Numbered from the stretch's first letter, positions 8,320-18,791 are shown. The stretch: DNA of 64,000 bases from FEN-299 sp963727765 (GCA_963727765.1 CAVSGZ010000007.1:558001-622000), one strand, 5' to 3'. Program-made: numbers and translations. The notes: generated from the letters alone by a model not told the origin.

Positions 8320-9075
8320 ATGATCCTTGCGATTGCGAACCAAAAAGGCGGCGTCGGTAAGACGACCACCGCGATCAACCTCAGCGCGGCGCTCGCGATG
8401 CGCGGCCACCGCACGGCGCTCATCGATCTCGACCCCCAGGCCAACAGCACGATGTCGTACGTGGAGCGGGGCAGTCTCTCGCGCAGCGTGTACGACGCGC
8501 TTACCGAGCCCACCTGCGCCGTCGCCGACATCCTGCTGCCCACGCCGGTCGAGCGCCTCTGGATCCTCCCGGCGCGCATCGGCCTCGCCAAGCTCGAGGC
8601 CAAACTCGTCGGCGAGATGGACGCGCACTTCAGGCTCAAGGATAAGCTCGACCCTGTCGCCAAGACCCACGATGTCATCGTGATCGATTGCCCCCCGGCT
8701 CTCGGCCTGCTGACCGTCAACGCCCTGGTTGCCGCCACGCATCTGTTGATCCCGATTCAGTCGTCCTACTTCGCGCTCGAAGGCACCGACGACCTGCTCG
8801 AGACGGTCGAGAAAGTCCGGAGCCGCGCGAACCCCGGCCTCCAAATCATGGGCGTGCTCATCACCATGCACGACCGCCGGACGTCGATCGCGCGCGACAT
8901 CCGGCAGCAGATCCAGAAAGTGTTCGGCGCCAAGGTGTTCAATACCGTCATCACCAAGAGCGTCAGGCTCGAGGAAAGCCCGGCCTACAAGGAGTCGATC
9001 TTCACCTTCGCGCCAGAGTCGAGCGGGGCGACGGAGTACTACACGCTGTCAGAGGAGGTCATGGACCGTGTCTAG
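8320..9075 (+). CDS. parA: Chromosome-partitioning ATPase ParA (Soj type)
   Basis: A 251-residue deviant Walker ATPase. The deviant Walker A is KGGVGKT at residues 9-15 with both signature lysines; 'IDLDPQANST' (about 36-45) and 'VIVIDCPPALGLLTVN' (about 120-135) are the other nucleotide-site blocks. There is no N-terminal helix-turn-helix, so it is the short, chromosomal-type (Soj) form. It overlaps parB by 8 bases and carries its own near-consensus promoter. With ParB bound near parS it segregates the origin region or, in some bacteria, other cargo. No rsmG, mnmG or gidB-type neighbours are present, the usual setting of chromosomal parAB. Confidence 0.93.
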   Translation: MILAIANQKGGVGKTTTAINLSAALAMRGHRTALIDLDPQANSTMSYVERGSLSRSVYDALTEPTCAVADILLPTPVERLWILPARIGLAKLEAKLVGEMDAHFRLKDKLDPVAKTHDVIVIDCPPALGLLTVNALVAATHLLIPIQSSYFALEGTDDLLETVEKVRSRANPGLQIMGVLITMHDRRTSIARDIRQQIQKVFGAKVFNTVITKSVRLEESPAYKESIFTFAPESSGATEYYTLSEEVMDRV

Positions 9076-9892
9076 ACGTGGTTTGCCTGAGACCGTTCGG
9101 ATGCGGCACGACATGCACTACGTCGAAGCGCTCGCGTCATCGGCTGGCGCCCCGGTTGGTCGGATGGTGCCGATCGAGCAGATCGACCCCAATCCGACTC
9201 AGCCTCGGCAGATGATGGGAGACCTCTCCGAGTTGATCGCGTCGATCACCGAGAAGGGAATCCTCGAGCCGCTCGTCGTCCGACAGCGCGCCGATCGCTA
9301 CGAGATCATCGCGGGGGAGAGGCGATACCAGGCGGCTGTCCAGGCCGGCCTGAGAGAACTGCCCGTGGTCCTCCGGGATGTGGACGATGCGGAGGTCATC
9401 GAGCTCGCGCTGGTCGAGAACCTTCAACGCAAGGACCTCACCGCCTTCGAGGAGGCCGACGCCCTTCAGGGCCTGGCCAGCAGGTGTGGTTACACCCACG
9501 AGGAGCTTGCCAAGAAGCTCAGTCGGTCAAGAACCTCCATCACAGAGTCCTTGACGCTCACGAAGATCCCAGACGAGGTTCGAAACCTCTGTCGGCTGGC
9601 CGACATTTCCTCTAAGTCATTGCTTCTAGAGATAGTTAGGCAGTCAGATTCCCAGAAAATGACTGCGCTCGTCGAGCGGATTGCATCCGGGCACGCCACG
9701 CGCGAAACCGTTCGCCGCGAGGTGAAGAGGCCCAGACCCGCAGCACCCGGGAGACCTCGAGCGTACGTCTTCAACTACAGACCTACCACGAAGGCTTTCA
9801 CACTCAAGCTGCAGTTCCGCAAAGGCACCGTGGAGCGCCAGGAGATCATCGACACGCTCGAGGGGATTCTCGCCGAGCTCCGTGAGGCCTGA
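9068..9892 (+). CDS. parB: ParB/RepB/Spo0J family partition protein
   Basis: A 274-residue DNA-binding CTPase. The start is a GTG overlapping the parA stop. The CTP-binding domain spans about 35-125 with GERRYQAAVQAGL and ENLQRKDLTAFEEA; the second Arg-rich position of the usual GERRxRAA is Gln here. A helix-turn-helix domain follows (about 130-215, 'CGYTHEELAKKLSRSRTSIT'). The C-terminal dimerisation segment (about 235-274) is rich in Lys, Phe and Glu. Composition is odd: the middle of the gene (about 9500-9680) is clearly poorer in GC than its neighbours and uses codons rare elsewhere in the window (AGG, ATA, CTA, TCA). No parS-like palindrome was found nearby. The partition role is inferred from the ParA neighbour. 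Confidence 0.9.
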   Translation: MSRRGLPETVRMRHDMHYVEALASSAGAPVGRMVPIEQIDPNPTQPRQMMGDLSELIASITEKGILEPLVVRQRADRYEIIAGERRYQAAVQAGLRELPVVLRDVDDAEVIELALVENLQRKDLTAFEEADALQGLASRCGYTHEELAKKLSRSRTSITESLTLTKIPDEVRNLCRLADISSKSLLLEIVRQSDSQKMTALVERIASGHATRETVRREVKRPRPAAPGRPRAYVFNYRPTTKAFTLKLQFRKGTVERQEIIDTLEGILAELREA

Positions 9893-10233
9893 CAGATCCT
9901 CGTGAATGTCGACCGCGTGTGAGAGGACGCGGTGAGTCTCACGACGGGGAAGGCCGAGCCAACGGGAGAGTCCTGAAAGGCTCGAGATTGGGTGGGACAG
10001 TTGGGGCTCTACATCTCCCTTCATTCGTAGGTTAACATAACATACATTATCAGACACGATAGGAATACCGTTCAAATACCCCCTGTGCATGTTCTGCGGA
10101 GGCCTCCGCCGCCCATCCCTCTCCACCACCCTCCGCCCGGCCGGCCGCTCCAGACCGCCGACCACCCTCGCTTCCACCGCGGCCGCCAACGGTCTTCCCG
10201 CCGCCCGTCCTGTGCTATCGTGGCTTCCTCAGC
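9893..10233. other. Non-coding gap with paired inverted repeats and an AT-rich patch
   Basis: No convincing gene. The first 50 bp hold two adjacent inverted repeats (annotated separately). The patch at about 10020-10080 is rich in A and T (around GTTAACATAACATACATTAT) within an otherwise GC-rich window. The patch may hold the promoter of lptFG, but no clean -35/-10 pair was found. Confidence 0.6.
9913..9942. repeat. Two adjacent short inverted repeats after parB
   Basis: CCGCGT (9913-9918) pairs with ACGCGG (9927-9932) around an 8-base loop, and GTGAGTCTCAC (9932-9942) is a 5-bp palindrome around one base. They begin 20 bp after the parB stop. There is no T-run, so a classical terminator is unlikely; an operator or an RNA hairpin is possible. 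Confidence 0.5.
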
Positions 10234-12601
10234 ATGACCCGCACTGTCGACCGCTACCTGGTTCGGGAAATCCTGCCGCCGTTCGCGCTGGCGCTGCTCG
10301 TCTTCACCTTCATGCTGATGATGCAGCCCATCGACCGCAACGCCCAGGCGCTGCTCGAGAGAGGCGTCTCGCTCGCCGTCATCGCCCGGATGCTCGCGCT
10401 GCTCATCCCGCAGGCGCTGGCCGTCACCATCCCGATGGCCTTTCTCATGGGACTGCTCGTCGCCCTCGGCCGCCTCTCGGCCGACAGCGAGTGGGTCGCG
10501 CTGCAGGCCTGCGGCGTCGCGCTCTGGCGCCTGCTTCGGCCGGTGCTCCTGCTGGCCCTGGTCAGCTGGGCGGCCACGCAGTGGGTGCTCCTCGACCTGG
10601 TCCCGCGCTGCAACCAGGCGTTTCGCGTCATGGAATACGGCGTCGTGGCGGCGCGCATGGAGAGCGAGATCAAGCCGCGCATTTTCTTCCAGGAGTTCCC
10701 GAACCTCGTCTTGTACGCGCGCGACGAGGCCGCCGGCGGACACGGCTGGAAGGAGGTCTTCGTCGCCGACACCAGCAAGGCCGGGGCCCCGCAGGTCTCG
10801 GTCGCCGGACGCGGCCGGGTGCTGCTCGACCCGGTCGGCCGCACCGTGCGGCTGGTGCTCGAGGACCGCGTCAGTTACACGATGGGCACCGACGCGGCGG
10901 GCCGGGCCCTCTTCGAGGCGAACCCGTCGCGCGCGCTGGAGACCGAGCTCGATCCCAACCAGGTCTTCCCGCAGGTCGTCCCGGTCAAGGGGGAGCCGGA
11001 GAAGACGATTCCCGAACTGCGCCAGAGCATTGTCGACCTGCGGAAGCAGGGGCTGCCGACCGACCGCCCCGAGTACTACATCCACCTGAAGTTCTCGATC
11101 CCCGTGGCCTGCTTCGTGTTCGCGCTGATGGGACTCGGCTTTGGCGTCAGCGCCCACCGCGGCGGGAAGCTGGCGGCGTTCGCGCTCGGCAGCGGCGTCA
11201 TCTTCGCCTATTACCTCGTCATGTACCAGGCGCGGTCGCTGTCGCTCGGCGGACGCTTCCCCGCCTGGCTCGCGGCCTGGCTGCCCAACCTGGTTCTCGG
11301 CCCCGTCGGCGCGCTGGTCGCCTGGCGCCGCGCCCGCTCGACCGGCACCCCGTTCGGGCGCGCAGGGACCGCGCTCGGCCGGCTCGTGCACTGGCGCCCG
11401 CTGCGACGGGGCACGCTGCGGCGTGGCGGCATCGGGGGCGAAGCCGTGCCCACGCGCGAGGGAGCCGGGTGGCTGTCCGGAGGCTCGCTGGTCCAGCCCG
11501 GCATCCTCGACCGCTACATCATCACGGTCCAGCTCCGCATCCAGGCGTTGACCTTCGTGGCCCTGCTCGGGATCTTCTACATCTCCGAGTTCATCGACCT
11601 CTCCGACCGGCTCTTCCGCGGCACGACGACGGCCGGCCTGCTGCTGCGGGTACTTCGCGCTCGAGACGCCCCAGCTCGTGTACTACATCCTGCCGATCTC
11701 GGTGCTGCTCTCGACGCTCGTGACCGTCGGCGTGCTGACGCGAAGCAGCGAGCTGGTCGTGATGCGCGCCTGCGGCGTGAGCCTCTATCGCACGGCGCTT
11801 CCGCTACTGGCGGTGGCCGCGGTGTCGAGCCTGCTGCTGTTCGGCCTCGAGGAGTACGTGCTCGCCTCCTCGAACCGGCAGGCCTCGGATCTCGACCACC
11901 AGATCAGGTTCGGGAGCGCGCGCCGCGTCACCATGCTGGGCCGCCAGTGGACCGCCGGCCGCAACGGCGACATCTACCACTACGACCTGTTCGATCCCGG
12001 CCGCGGCGAGCTCCGACACTTCTGGCGCTACCAGTTCGACCAGCGGGACTGGCGCCTCACGCGCATCACCTACGCCGCCGTGGCGAGGTTCGACCCGGCG
12101 TCGCTCGACGCGACCCGTGGCGCCGGCACCTGGACGTGCCGGCAGGGCTGGGTCCGCACCATCACCCCCGACGGCAACGCCGACTACTCCGCCTTCTCCA
12201 CCTCCCCCATCTCCATGGAGCCGGCTGAGTACTTCGGCACCGAGCCGCCCGACTCCGCCTCGATGACCTTCGCCGAGCTGCGCGGCTACATCGACAGCAT
12301 GCAGGGCTCGGGCCTCAGCGTGCTGCCGCAGCTGGTGGACCTGCACCGCAAGGTGGCGTTCCCGCTGGTCACCCTCGTCATGACGTTGCTGGCGGTGCCG
12401 TTCGCGGTCATGACCGGGAAACGCGGTGCCCTCTACGGGATCGGCGTGGGCATCGTCTTCGCGATCGTGTACTGGACGGCGAACAACATGTTCGGCGCGG
12501 TGGGTGCGGCCGGGCTGATGGCGCCGGCGCTGGCGGCTTGGGCGCCCAACCTGCTGTTTGGGGCCGGGGCGGCCTTCCTGCTGCTCACGGCGCGGACGTG
12601 A
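10234..12601 (+). CDS. LptF-LptG fused lipopolysaccharide export permease (frame broken by one extra base)
   Basis: One frame runs from an LptF-type start (MTRTVDRYLVREILPPFALA) through a complete LptF (about 1-375: three membrane helices, periplasmic jelly roll, three helices) and a 45-residue Arg/Gly-rich linker into LptG (from about residue 423, 'GILDRYIITVQLRIQALTFV') with no stop between them. At 11648-11650 the frame shifts: 'GLLLR' is followed by YFALETPQLVYYILPIS in the next frame, and deleting one G of the GGG restores it. The rest of LptG (jelly roll, then helices ending at 12601) is intact. The span is one base over a multiple of three; repaired length about 788 residues. LptF and LptG normally form a heterodimer with LptB2 to lift LPS from the inner membrane. 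lptB is not in the window. Confidence 0.9.
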
Positions 12602-12651
12602 CGGCGTCTGGGCGGGCGAGGCGGAGGGTCGATCGAGCGCCGGGAGACCGG

Positions 12652-14355
12652 TCAGCGCGGTGAGAAGACGCGGATGTTCTCGAGGGTGACCTGTCCCGAA
12701 CTGCCCGGCCGCGTGTTGGGGCCGTCAACCATGAACAGCACCGCATCCAGGTCGCGCGCCGGGGGGCGCCCGGACGCGGTCGGACCGACCGGCCGCATGT
12801 CGTCGAAGGCGACGGCCACCTCACGCGGAGTCTCGTCGAGGTAGACCGAGCGCTGCCACCGGCGCCCGTCCCCGCCCGCACCCCCTTGCACCTGAACCGA
12901 GATCCTCATCGGGCGATCGGCGCGGCCCACGAACGCGAGGCCTGTGGCCCGCGGCTCGAGCGCCTTCCGCAGGACGAGCGCCGCCCACGGTACCGCCGAC
13001 GGCGCCGGCGAGCGGCGGTCGGCAAACGCGTAGTGCAGCGTGATGTCACGCGCCGTCTGCTCGAGGCCGGCGCGCCAATCGCCACAGTGCTCGACACTCC
13101 ACCAGGACCCGTCGGGGGCAAGGGGGAACGCGGAGCCGGTGAGGACGACTGGCGGCGGGATTGGCGCTGCCTCCGGCATGCCGACGTAGATTGGATTGCC
13201 GACGATCCAAGGCAGGAAGCCACCGCCATGAGTCGCGGGGAGCCAGACCTCGGCGCGGTACGCGCCGATCCTGTTGCCTGCATACACGAGGCGGTCGGCC
13301 GGCGCGTCCGCGACCGGCGTTCCGTCGTGAAAGAGCACGATCCGCCCGCCGGCCGGGACGCCTGACCGCACTCGAATCGTCATCGCGCCGGCCAGCGGCA
13401 GGCGGTCCCCTTCGATGGCCCGGACTCCCCCGCTGGTCGCCGTGAATTCGAACACCCCCGGCGTGGCGACCCCGTCAACGACCGTGTGCACGTGACCGGC
13501 CCGGATCGCGTTGACGACCGCGGCGGCGTCGACGCCGGCGTCTCCCGTCAGCCGCCCCGCGAGACTGACTGTCAGCGAGAAAACCTTGAAATCGGTTTCG
13601 TAGGATGGCACCCGCAGGAACATCCCGCCCGAGTGCGTCTCAGGGTTGCCCCTCGAGCCGAGACGTGCGTGGGCGTCGGCACCCGCCATCATCACGACGC
13701 GGCGGTGCGCCGTGAGGGTGTCCGCCCGGTCCAGCGCGGCAGGCCGCTCGTAGAGCGCGGTCAGCGAGGCGACGGGGCGAAAGGCGAAAGTCCAGGCCGC
13801 CTCCGCGAGGCGCCACCGCGACGCGTCGCGCCAGACACTGTCGCCGTTCAGCCATTCGATTCCGTCGATCGGCGCCTGCCAGTCCTCCCACGCCAGTCCC
13901 CTTTTTGGCGAGAGCGGATGCGCCGCGATACCGAACCCGCCGAGGCGGTGGACATCCTCTACGACGTCTCGCGGCTCGCCAGCCAGCGGATAGGGCGCCT
14001 GACCTAGACCAAGCGCCGTGTAGTGACCGCCTGTCGTGCTGATCTCGACGGCATCGATGCACAGCACACCGTGCCGGTAGCTGGGTGCATCGGGCCTTCT
14101 CGTACCGTCACCGTGGTCGGTGACGATGGCAAACTGCAAGCCGGCCCGTTCGGCCGCCGCGGCCACGTCGTCCACCGTGCCGGTGCCGTCGGACCGCACC
14201 GTGTGGATGTGGTAGACGCCGCGGACCTCCGGCGTCGCGGGCTGCCATGACGGAGGCGACACCACGCGCGGCCCGGCCGGCAGGGCCACAAGCGTGCCCG
14301 CCACGACCGCGACGACGGCCGCCACGACAAGCCACGTGCGTCTTCGCAGATGCAT
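12652..14355 (-). CDS. PHP-domain (CehA/McbA-like) metallohydrolase, membrane-anchored or exported
   Basis: A 567-residue protein. Residues about 7-27 form one hydrophobic segment (signal peptide or anchor). A PHP domain follows with metal ligands visible in 'GVYHIHTVRSDGTGTVDD' (HxH), 'FAIVTDHGD', 'IAAHPLSPKRG' and a late 'AGADAHAR'. The last 200 residues are beta-rich and unassigned, ending in a possible carbohydrate-binding-like fold. PHP domains of this kind hydrolyse phosphoesters, and CehA/McbA members hydrolyse carbamate esters; the substrate here cannot be read. It lies 28 bp after metK on the same strand and converges on lptFG. Confidence 0.8.
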   Translation of the reverse strand: MHLRRRTWLVVAAVVAVVAGTLVALPAGPRVVSPPSWQPATPEVRGVYHIHTVRSDGTGTVDDVAAAAERAGLQFAIVTDHGDGTRRPDAPSYRHGVLCIDAVEISTTGGHYTALGLGQAPYPLAGEPRDVVEDVHRLGGFGIAAHPLSPKRGLAWEDWQAPIDGIEWLNGDSVWRDASRWRLAEAAWTFAFRPVASLTALYERPAALDRADTLTAHRRVVMMAGADAHARLGSRGNPETHSGGMFLRVPSYETDFKVFSLTVSLAGRLTGDAGVDAAAVVNAIRAGHVHTVVDGVATPGVFEFTATSGGVRAIEGDRLPLAGAMTIRVRSGVPAGGRIVLFHDGTPVADAPADRLVYAGNRIGAYRAEVWLPATHGGGFLPWIVGNPIYVGMPEAAPIPPPVVLTGSAFPLAPDGSWWSVEHCGDWRAGLEQTARDITLHYAFADRRSPAPSAVPWAALVLRKALEPRATGLAFVGRADRPMRISVQVQGGAGGDGRRWQRSVYLDETPREVAVAFDDMRPVGPTASGRPPARDLDAVLFMVDGPNTRPGSSGQVTLENIRVFSPR

Positions 14356-14383
14356 GATCGTCCGCGGCCGGCTGTGGCGGCGC

Positions 14384-15535
<1,152 letters not shown>

Positions 15536-15613
15536 GCGTTGGAGTCCTCCGTTGTCGGATGCGCGCGGGCGAGGGCGGATCCGTTTGACTCTAGCGTCCC
15601 TCCGCCGCGCGGG

Positions 15614-16513
15614 TCAAGGCCGGGGATGGAACCTGTCGTACACGGCGCGCATCCGAGCGTCGAGCACGTGGGTGTAAATCTGCGTCGTTGACAGGTCCGC
15701 GTGGCCGAGCATCATCTGGATCGCCCGCAGGTCCGCGCCGCGGTCGAGCAGGTGCGTGGCGAAGGAGTGGCGGAGGACGTGCGGGCTGAGGCCGCGCGGC
15801 AGGCCGGCCCTGACGCCGTGCGCCCTCAGCAGCTTCCAGAAGCCGACCCTCGAGAGCCCTCCGCCGCGCGCGTTGACGAACAGGCGGGTCGAGGTCTTGC
15901 GCTTGAGCAGCGCGGGCCTCGCATCGCGCAGGTAGCGCCGCACCCACGCGACAGCCTGGTCTCCCATCGGCACCAGTCGCTGCTTGGCTCCCTTCCCCGT
16001 GCACGTCAGGTGGCCAGCCTCCAGGTTCAGGTCGGCGGCGCGGAGTCCGACCAACTCCGACACGCGGAGCCCGGTGGCGTACAGCAGCTCGATCATCGCG
16101 CGGTCGCGCAGCCCGCGGGGGGTGGACACGTCGGGCGCCGCGATCAGGCGATCCACTTCGTCGAGCGACAGACACCGCGGGAGCGCGGGCCACGCGCGCG
16201 GCGCCCGCACATCGTCAGCCGGGCTCGACTCCAGCCGGCGGTCGAGCACGAGGAACCGGTAGAGCCCGCGCACGCAGGCGACGGCCCGGGCCGTCGACCT
16301 CGGGGACAGGCCGGACGCCATCAGCCCCCGCACGAACGCCTCGAGATCCTGGCGCGTCAGCGCCTCGATGGGAACGCCGGCCGAGTGGGCGAACCTTGCG
16401 AGCGCGACCAGGTCGCGGCTGTAGCTCTCAATGGTCAGCTGCGCGAGCCGCCGCTCCACGCGCAGGTGGTCGAGATAGGCGTCGATGGCGGCTGAGGAAT
16501 CGGTCCCGGGCAT
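15614..16513 (-). CDS. xerD: Tyrosine recombinase XerD/XerC
   Basis: A 299-residue site-specific recombinase. The N-terminal SAM-like core-binding domain spans about 8-95 and the catalytic domain about 110-290. Catalytic residues are visible: Arg in 'YATGLRVSEL', Lys in 'TGKGAKQRLVP', the His-x-x-Arg of 'LSPHVLRHSFATHLLDRG', His in 'MLGHADLSTTQIYTHV' and the nucleophile Tyr in that same block. Length and the STTQIYTHV block fit the chromosome-dimer resolvases; XerD is preferred over XerC, but only one is present here. It starts divergently from murQ. Confidence 0.9.
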   Translation of the reverse strand: MPGTDSSAAIDAYLDHLRVERRLAQLTIESYSRDLVALARFAHSAGVPIEALTRQDLEAFVRGLMASGLSPRSTARAVACVRGLYRFLVLDRRLESSPADDVRAPRAWPALPRCLSLDEVDRLIAAPDVSTPRGLRDRAMIELLYATGLRVSELVGLRAADLNLEAGHLTCTGKGAKQRLVPMGDQAVAWVRRYLRDARPALLKRKTSTRLFVNARGGGLSRVGFWKLLRAHGVRAGLPRGLSPHVLRHSFATHLLDRGADLRAIQMMLGHADLSTTQIYTHVLDARMRAVYDRFHPRP

Positions 16514-16612
16514 CGGGGGCTAGCTTGGTGCCTCGATGCCGCCCGAGTCAAGCGCGCGGGGCGGGGCGGCAGGCGCCGCCGCCGGCTCCGCGCACGTCCG
16601 GCACGCCCGGCG

Positions 16613-16641
16613 TTGCGTCCAGGCGGCAGGAGGGCTAGTAT
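16613..16641 (+). promoter_or_regulatory. Candidate sigma-70 promoter of murQ
   Basis: TTGCGT (16613-16618), 17-bp spacer, TAGTAT (16636-16641), 30 bp before the murQ ATG. Reasonable -10, weaker -35. Confidence 0.5.
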
Positions 16642-16671
16642 TCTCGCTTCCCCGTTGGGACGGACCTCATC

Positions 16672-17643
16672 ATGGTTGTGCACTCGAAGTGGCAGCAACT
16701 GCCGACTGAAGCGATCAACCCGGGCAGCCTCGGACTCGACAAGCTGTCGCCGCCGGCCATCATCGACCTGATGATCGACGAAGACCGCAAGATCGTCGCG
16801 GCGGTCGCTCGCGAGAAGGAGCGCATCGCGCTCGGTGTCGACCTCATCAGCCAGGCGCTCCGGAAGGGCGGCCGCCTCGTCTTCATCGGCGCGGGCACCA
16901 GCGGCCGTCTCGCCACGCTCGAGGCGGCCGAGATCCCGCCGACCTTCGGCACCTCGCCGACGATGGTCCTGGCGGTCATGGCGGGCGGCCACCGGGCGCT
17001 CGTTCGCGCGCGCGAGGGGGTCGAGGACAACTTCGAAGAGGGCTCTCGCGCGCTCGCGCGGCTCCGCCCAACGTCAAAGGACGTGGTCGTCGGCGTGTCG
17101 GCGAGCAGCATGACGCCGTTCGTCCGCGGAGGGCTCAACCGGGCGCGGCGCGCCGGGGCCAAGATCATCTTCGTCACCTGCTTTCCGCGAACCGAGCTGC
17201 AGGCCTTCGTCGATCTCACCATCGCCCCGGCTGTGGGCCCCGAGATCATCGCCGGCTCCACGCGCCTCAAGGCCGGCACCGCAACCAAGATGGTGCTCAA
17301 CATGCTGACGACGGCCGCCATGGTGCGCGTCGGCAAGACCTACGGCAACCTCATGGTGGACGTCCAGACGACGTCCGAGAAGCTGAAGGACCGCGCACGG
17401 CGCATCCTCACGATCGTGAGTGACATCGAGTACGCGGATGCGGACCGGCTCCTGAAGCGCGCGCAGTGGAATGTGAAGGCGGCGATCGTGATGCAGAAGA
17501 CGGGCCTCGGCTACCGGCAGGCGCTCTCCAGACTGAGGCAGGCCGACGACGTGGTCCGCGAGGCGATTGGCGAGGACATCGAGCCGCGGCTGCGCCGTCT
17601 GATCGAATCCGGGGAGCCGCCCAAGACGCCTCCGCGCCCCTAG
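16672..17643 (+). CDS. murQ: N-acetylmuramic acid 6-phosphate etherase MurQ
   Basis: A 323-residue cytoplasmic lyase that removes lactate from MurNAc-6-phosphate, giving GlcNAc-6-phosphate. The SIS sugar-phosphate fold is seen in 'GGRLVFIGAGTSGRLATLEA' (about 63-82) and 'DVVVGVSASSMTPFVRGGL' (about 138-156); the family-specific 'EIIAGSTRLKAGTATKMVLN' lies near 192-211 and 'YGNLMVDVQTTSEKLKDRA' near 223-241. Length matches MurQ (about 300). It is the first gene of an apparent muropeptide-recycling island and converges on the sugar kinase gene with a 7-bp gap. Confidence 0.96.
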   Translation: MVVHSKWQQLPTEAINPGSLGLDKLSPPAIIDLMIDEDRKIVAAVAREKERIALGVDLISQALRKGGRLVFIGAGTSGRLATLEAAEIPPTFGTSPTMVLAVMAGGHRALVRAREGVEDNFEEGSRALARLRPTSKDVVVGVSASSMTPFVRGGLNRARRAGAKIIFVTCFPRTELQAFVDLTIAPAVGPEIIAGSTRLKAGTATKMVLNMLTTAAMVRVGKTYGNLMVDVQTTSEKLKDRARRILTIVSDIEYADADRLLKRAQWNVKAAIVMQKTGLGYRQALSRLRQADDVVREAIGEDIEPRLRRLIESGEPPKTPPRP

Positions 17644-17650
17644 CGCCCTC

Positions 17651-18586
17651 TCAGATTGGGCTCGGCAGATTGGCCCCGCCAGCCAATTCTTCGAGTGCAA
17701 GGCGGATGGCTCCGGACGCGGGCGGCTCGTCCAGCCGCCGGACACTCGCATTCGGGGCCACGGCGGCCAGCCGCCTGGCCATGTCCGCCGCCAGGGACGC
17801 GACGGCGAAGATGCCGCCCGACAGCAGGCACGGAAAGCGCTCCCCTTCCATGTTCAAGCGGCGGATGACGGCGCCTGCCGCCAGACACAACTCCTCCGCA
17901 GCGCGGGTCATGATGTCAGCCGCCAGGGGGTCGCCCGTCTGCGCGGCCTGGCCAACCAGCGGCGCGAGGGCGGCGATCGACGCCAGCGGCAATTCGCCGT
18001 GATAGACGCGGGGCCCGATGTCGGCCGGCCGCTCGAGCCCCAGGGTGGCGAGGATCGTGGGCGTGAGGGCGGTCGCGGGCCCGCGGCCGTCGGATTCGCG
18101 CATCACCGCGGTGAGCGCCTGCCGCCCAATCCAGTAGCCGCTCCCCTCGTCGGCGAGCACGTAGCCCCAGCCACCGGCCCGCGCCGAGCGGTTGCCGCGG
18201 TCCCGGCCGAAGGCAATCGAGCCGGTTCCCGCGATCAGCACGAGGCCGGCGCCGTCGGCAGCGCCCGCCACCAGCGCAATCAGGGCGTCGTGGGTGACGA
18301 CGGTTCGCGTGCCCCTGGCGATCCGGTGCAGGATCGACGTGACGACCCGGTGGTCGTCGGGCCTGTCGGCGCCGGCCATGCCGATGGCGATCACCGACGG
18401 CGCGATGTCCCGGTTGGCGAGCAGCCGGTCGATGACGTCGTGCAGCGCCTTCTCGACAGCCAGTTCCCCGCCGGTGCTGATGTTGGCGCCCGGCCCCATC
18501 GCTTCGCCGACGACGCGGCCGGACTGGTCCGCCAGCAGGCCGTGCGTCTTCGTCCCACCCGCGTCGATGCCAATCACATGGTGCAT
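17651..18586 (-). CDS. BadF/NagK-family sugar kinase, probably a MurNAc/GlcNAc kinase (MurK-like)
   Basis: A 311-residue ASKHA-fold kinase. The N-terminal phosphate loop is IGIDAGGTKTHGLLAD; 'GAGLVLIAGTGSIAFGRD' (about 113-130) and 'LADEGSGYWIGRQAL' (about 145-160) are the second phosphate and adenosine blocks of the BadF/BadG family. The ATG at 18586 is chosen as it starts the family-length protein; an upstream ATG adds about eight residues. Clostridial MurK, a relative found with MurQ, phosphorylates MurNAc and GlcNAc at C6; the adjacent murQ makes the same role likely, since MurQ needs MurNAc-6-phosphate. Substrate is inference. It is convergent with murQ. Confidence 0.85.
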   Translation of the reverse strand: MHHVIGIDAGGTKTHGLLADQSGRVVGEAMGPGANISTGGELAVEKALHDVIDRLLANRDIAPSVIAIGMAGADRPDDHRVVTSILHRIARGTRTVVTHDALIALVAGAADGAGLVLIAGTGSIAFGRDRGNRSARAGGWGYVLADEGSGYWIGRQALTAVMRESDGRGPATALTPTILATLGLERPADIGPRVYHGELPLASIAALAPLVGQAAQTGDPLAADIMTRAAEELCLAAGAVIRRLNMEGERFPCLLSGGIFAVASLAADMARRLAAVAPNASVRRLDEPPASGAIRLALEELAGGANLPSPI

Positions 18587-18661
18587 GTGCGGACTTCCCT
18601 CGGCCATACGGATGCGCCCGACGGCTCGCCGGAGCATAGGGACCAGACAGGGGGGTTGTCA

Positions 18662-18722
18662 ACACGACAGGAGCACACGACAGAAGCACACGACAGGAGC
18701 ACGGCAGGAGCATCACAGGGGC
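18662..18722. repeat. Short degenerate tandem repeat, units of 13 and 11 bp
   Basis: Five head-to-tail units: ACACGACAGGAGC, ACACGACAGAAGC, ACACGACAGGAGC, ACGGCAGGAGC and ATCACAGGGGC. They fill the gap between the divergent kinase and GHL10 genes, 30 bp upstream of the promoter of the latter. No function is apparent. Confidence 0.8.
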
Positions 18723-18751
18723 ATCATGGCGACGACAAGATGTCCGTGTCT

Positions 18752-18780
18752 TTGACAACCCGTGTGGGGCTTGGTAAGTT
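18752..18780 (+). promoter_or_regulatory. Candidate sigma-70 promoter giving a near-leaderless transcript
   Basis: TTGACA (18752-18757), 17-bp spacer, TAAGTT (18775-18780). The expected start of transcription (about 18787) is only about 5 bases before the ATG at 18792, and no ribosome site is visible. Confidence 0.55.
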
Positions 18781-18791
18781 TGCGTACTTTC

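Noticed and set aside
8234..10233. A parS site near parAB
   Set aside because: No TGTTNCACGTGNAACA-like palindrome was found here or at the other CACGTG sites noticed in the window; a systematic search was not possible.
18762..18791. GTG at 18762 as the start of the GHL10 gene
   Set aside because: It lies between the -35 and -10 boxes of the best promoter and adds no signal-peptide sense.
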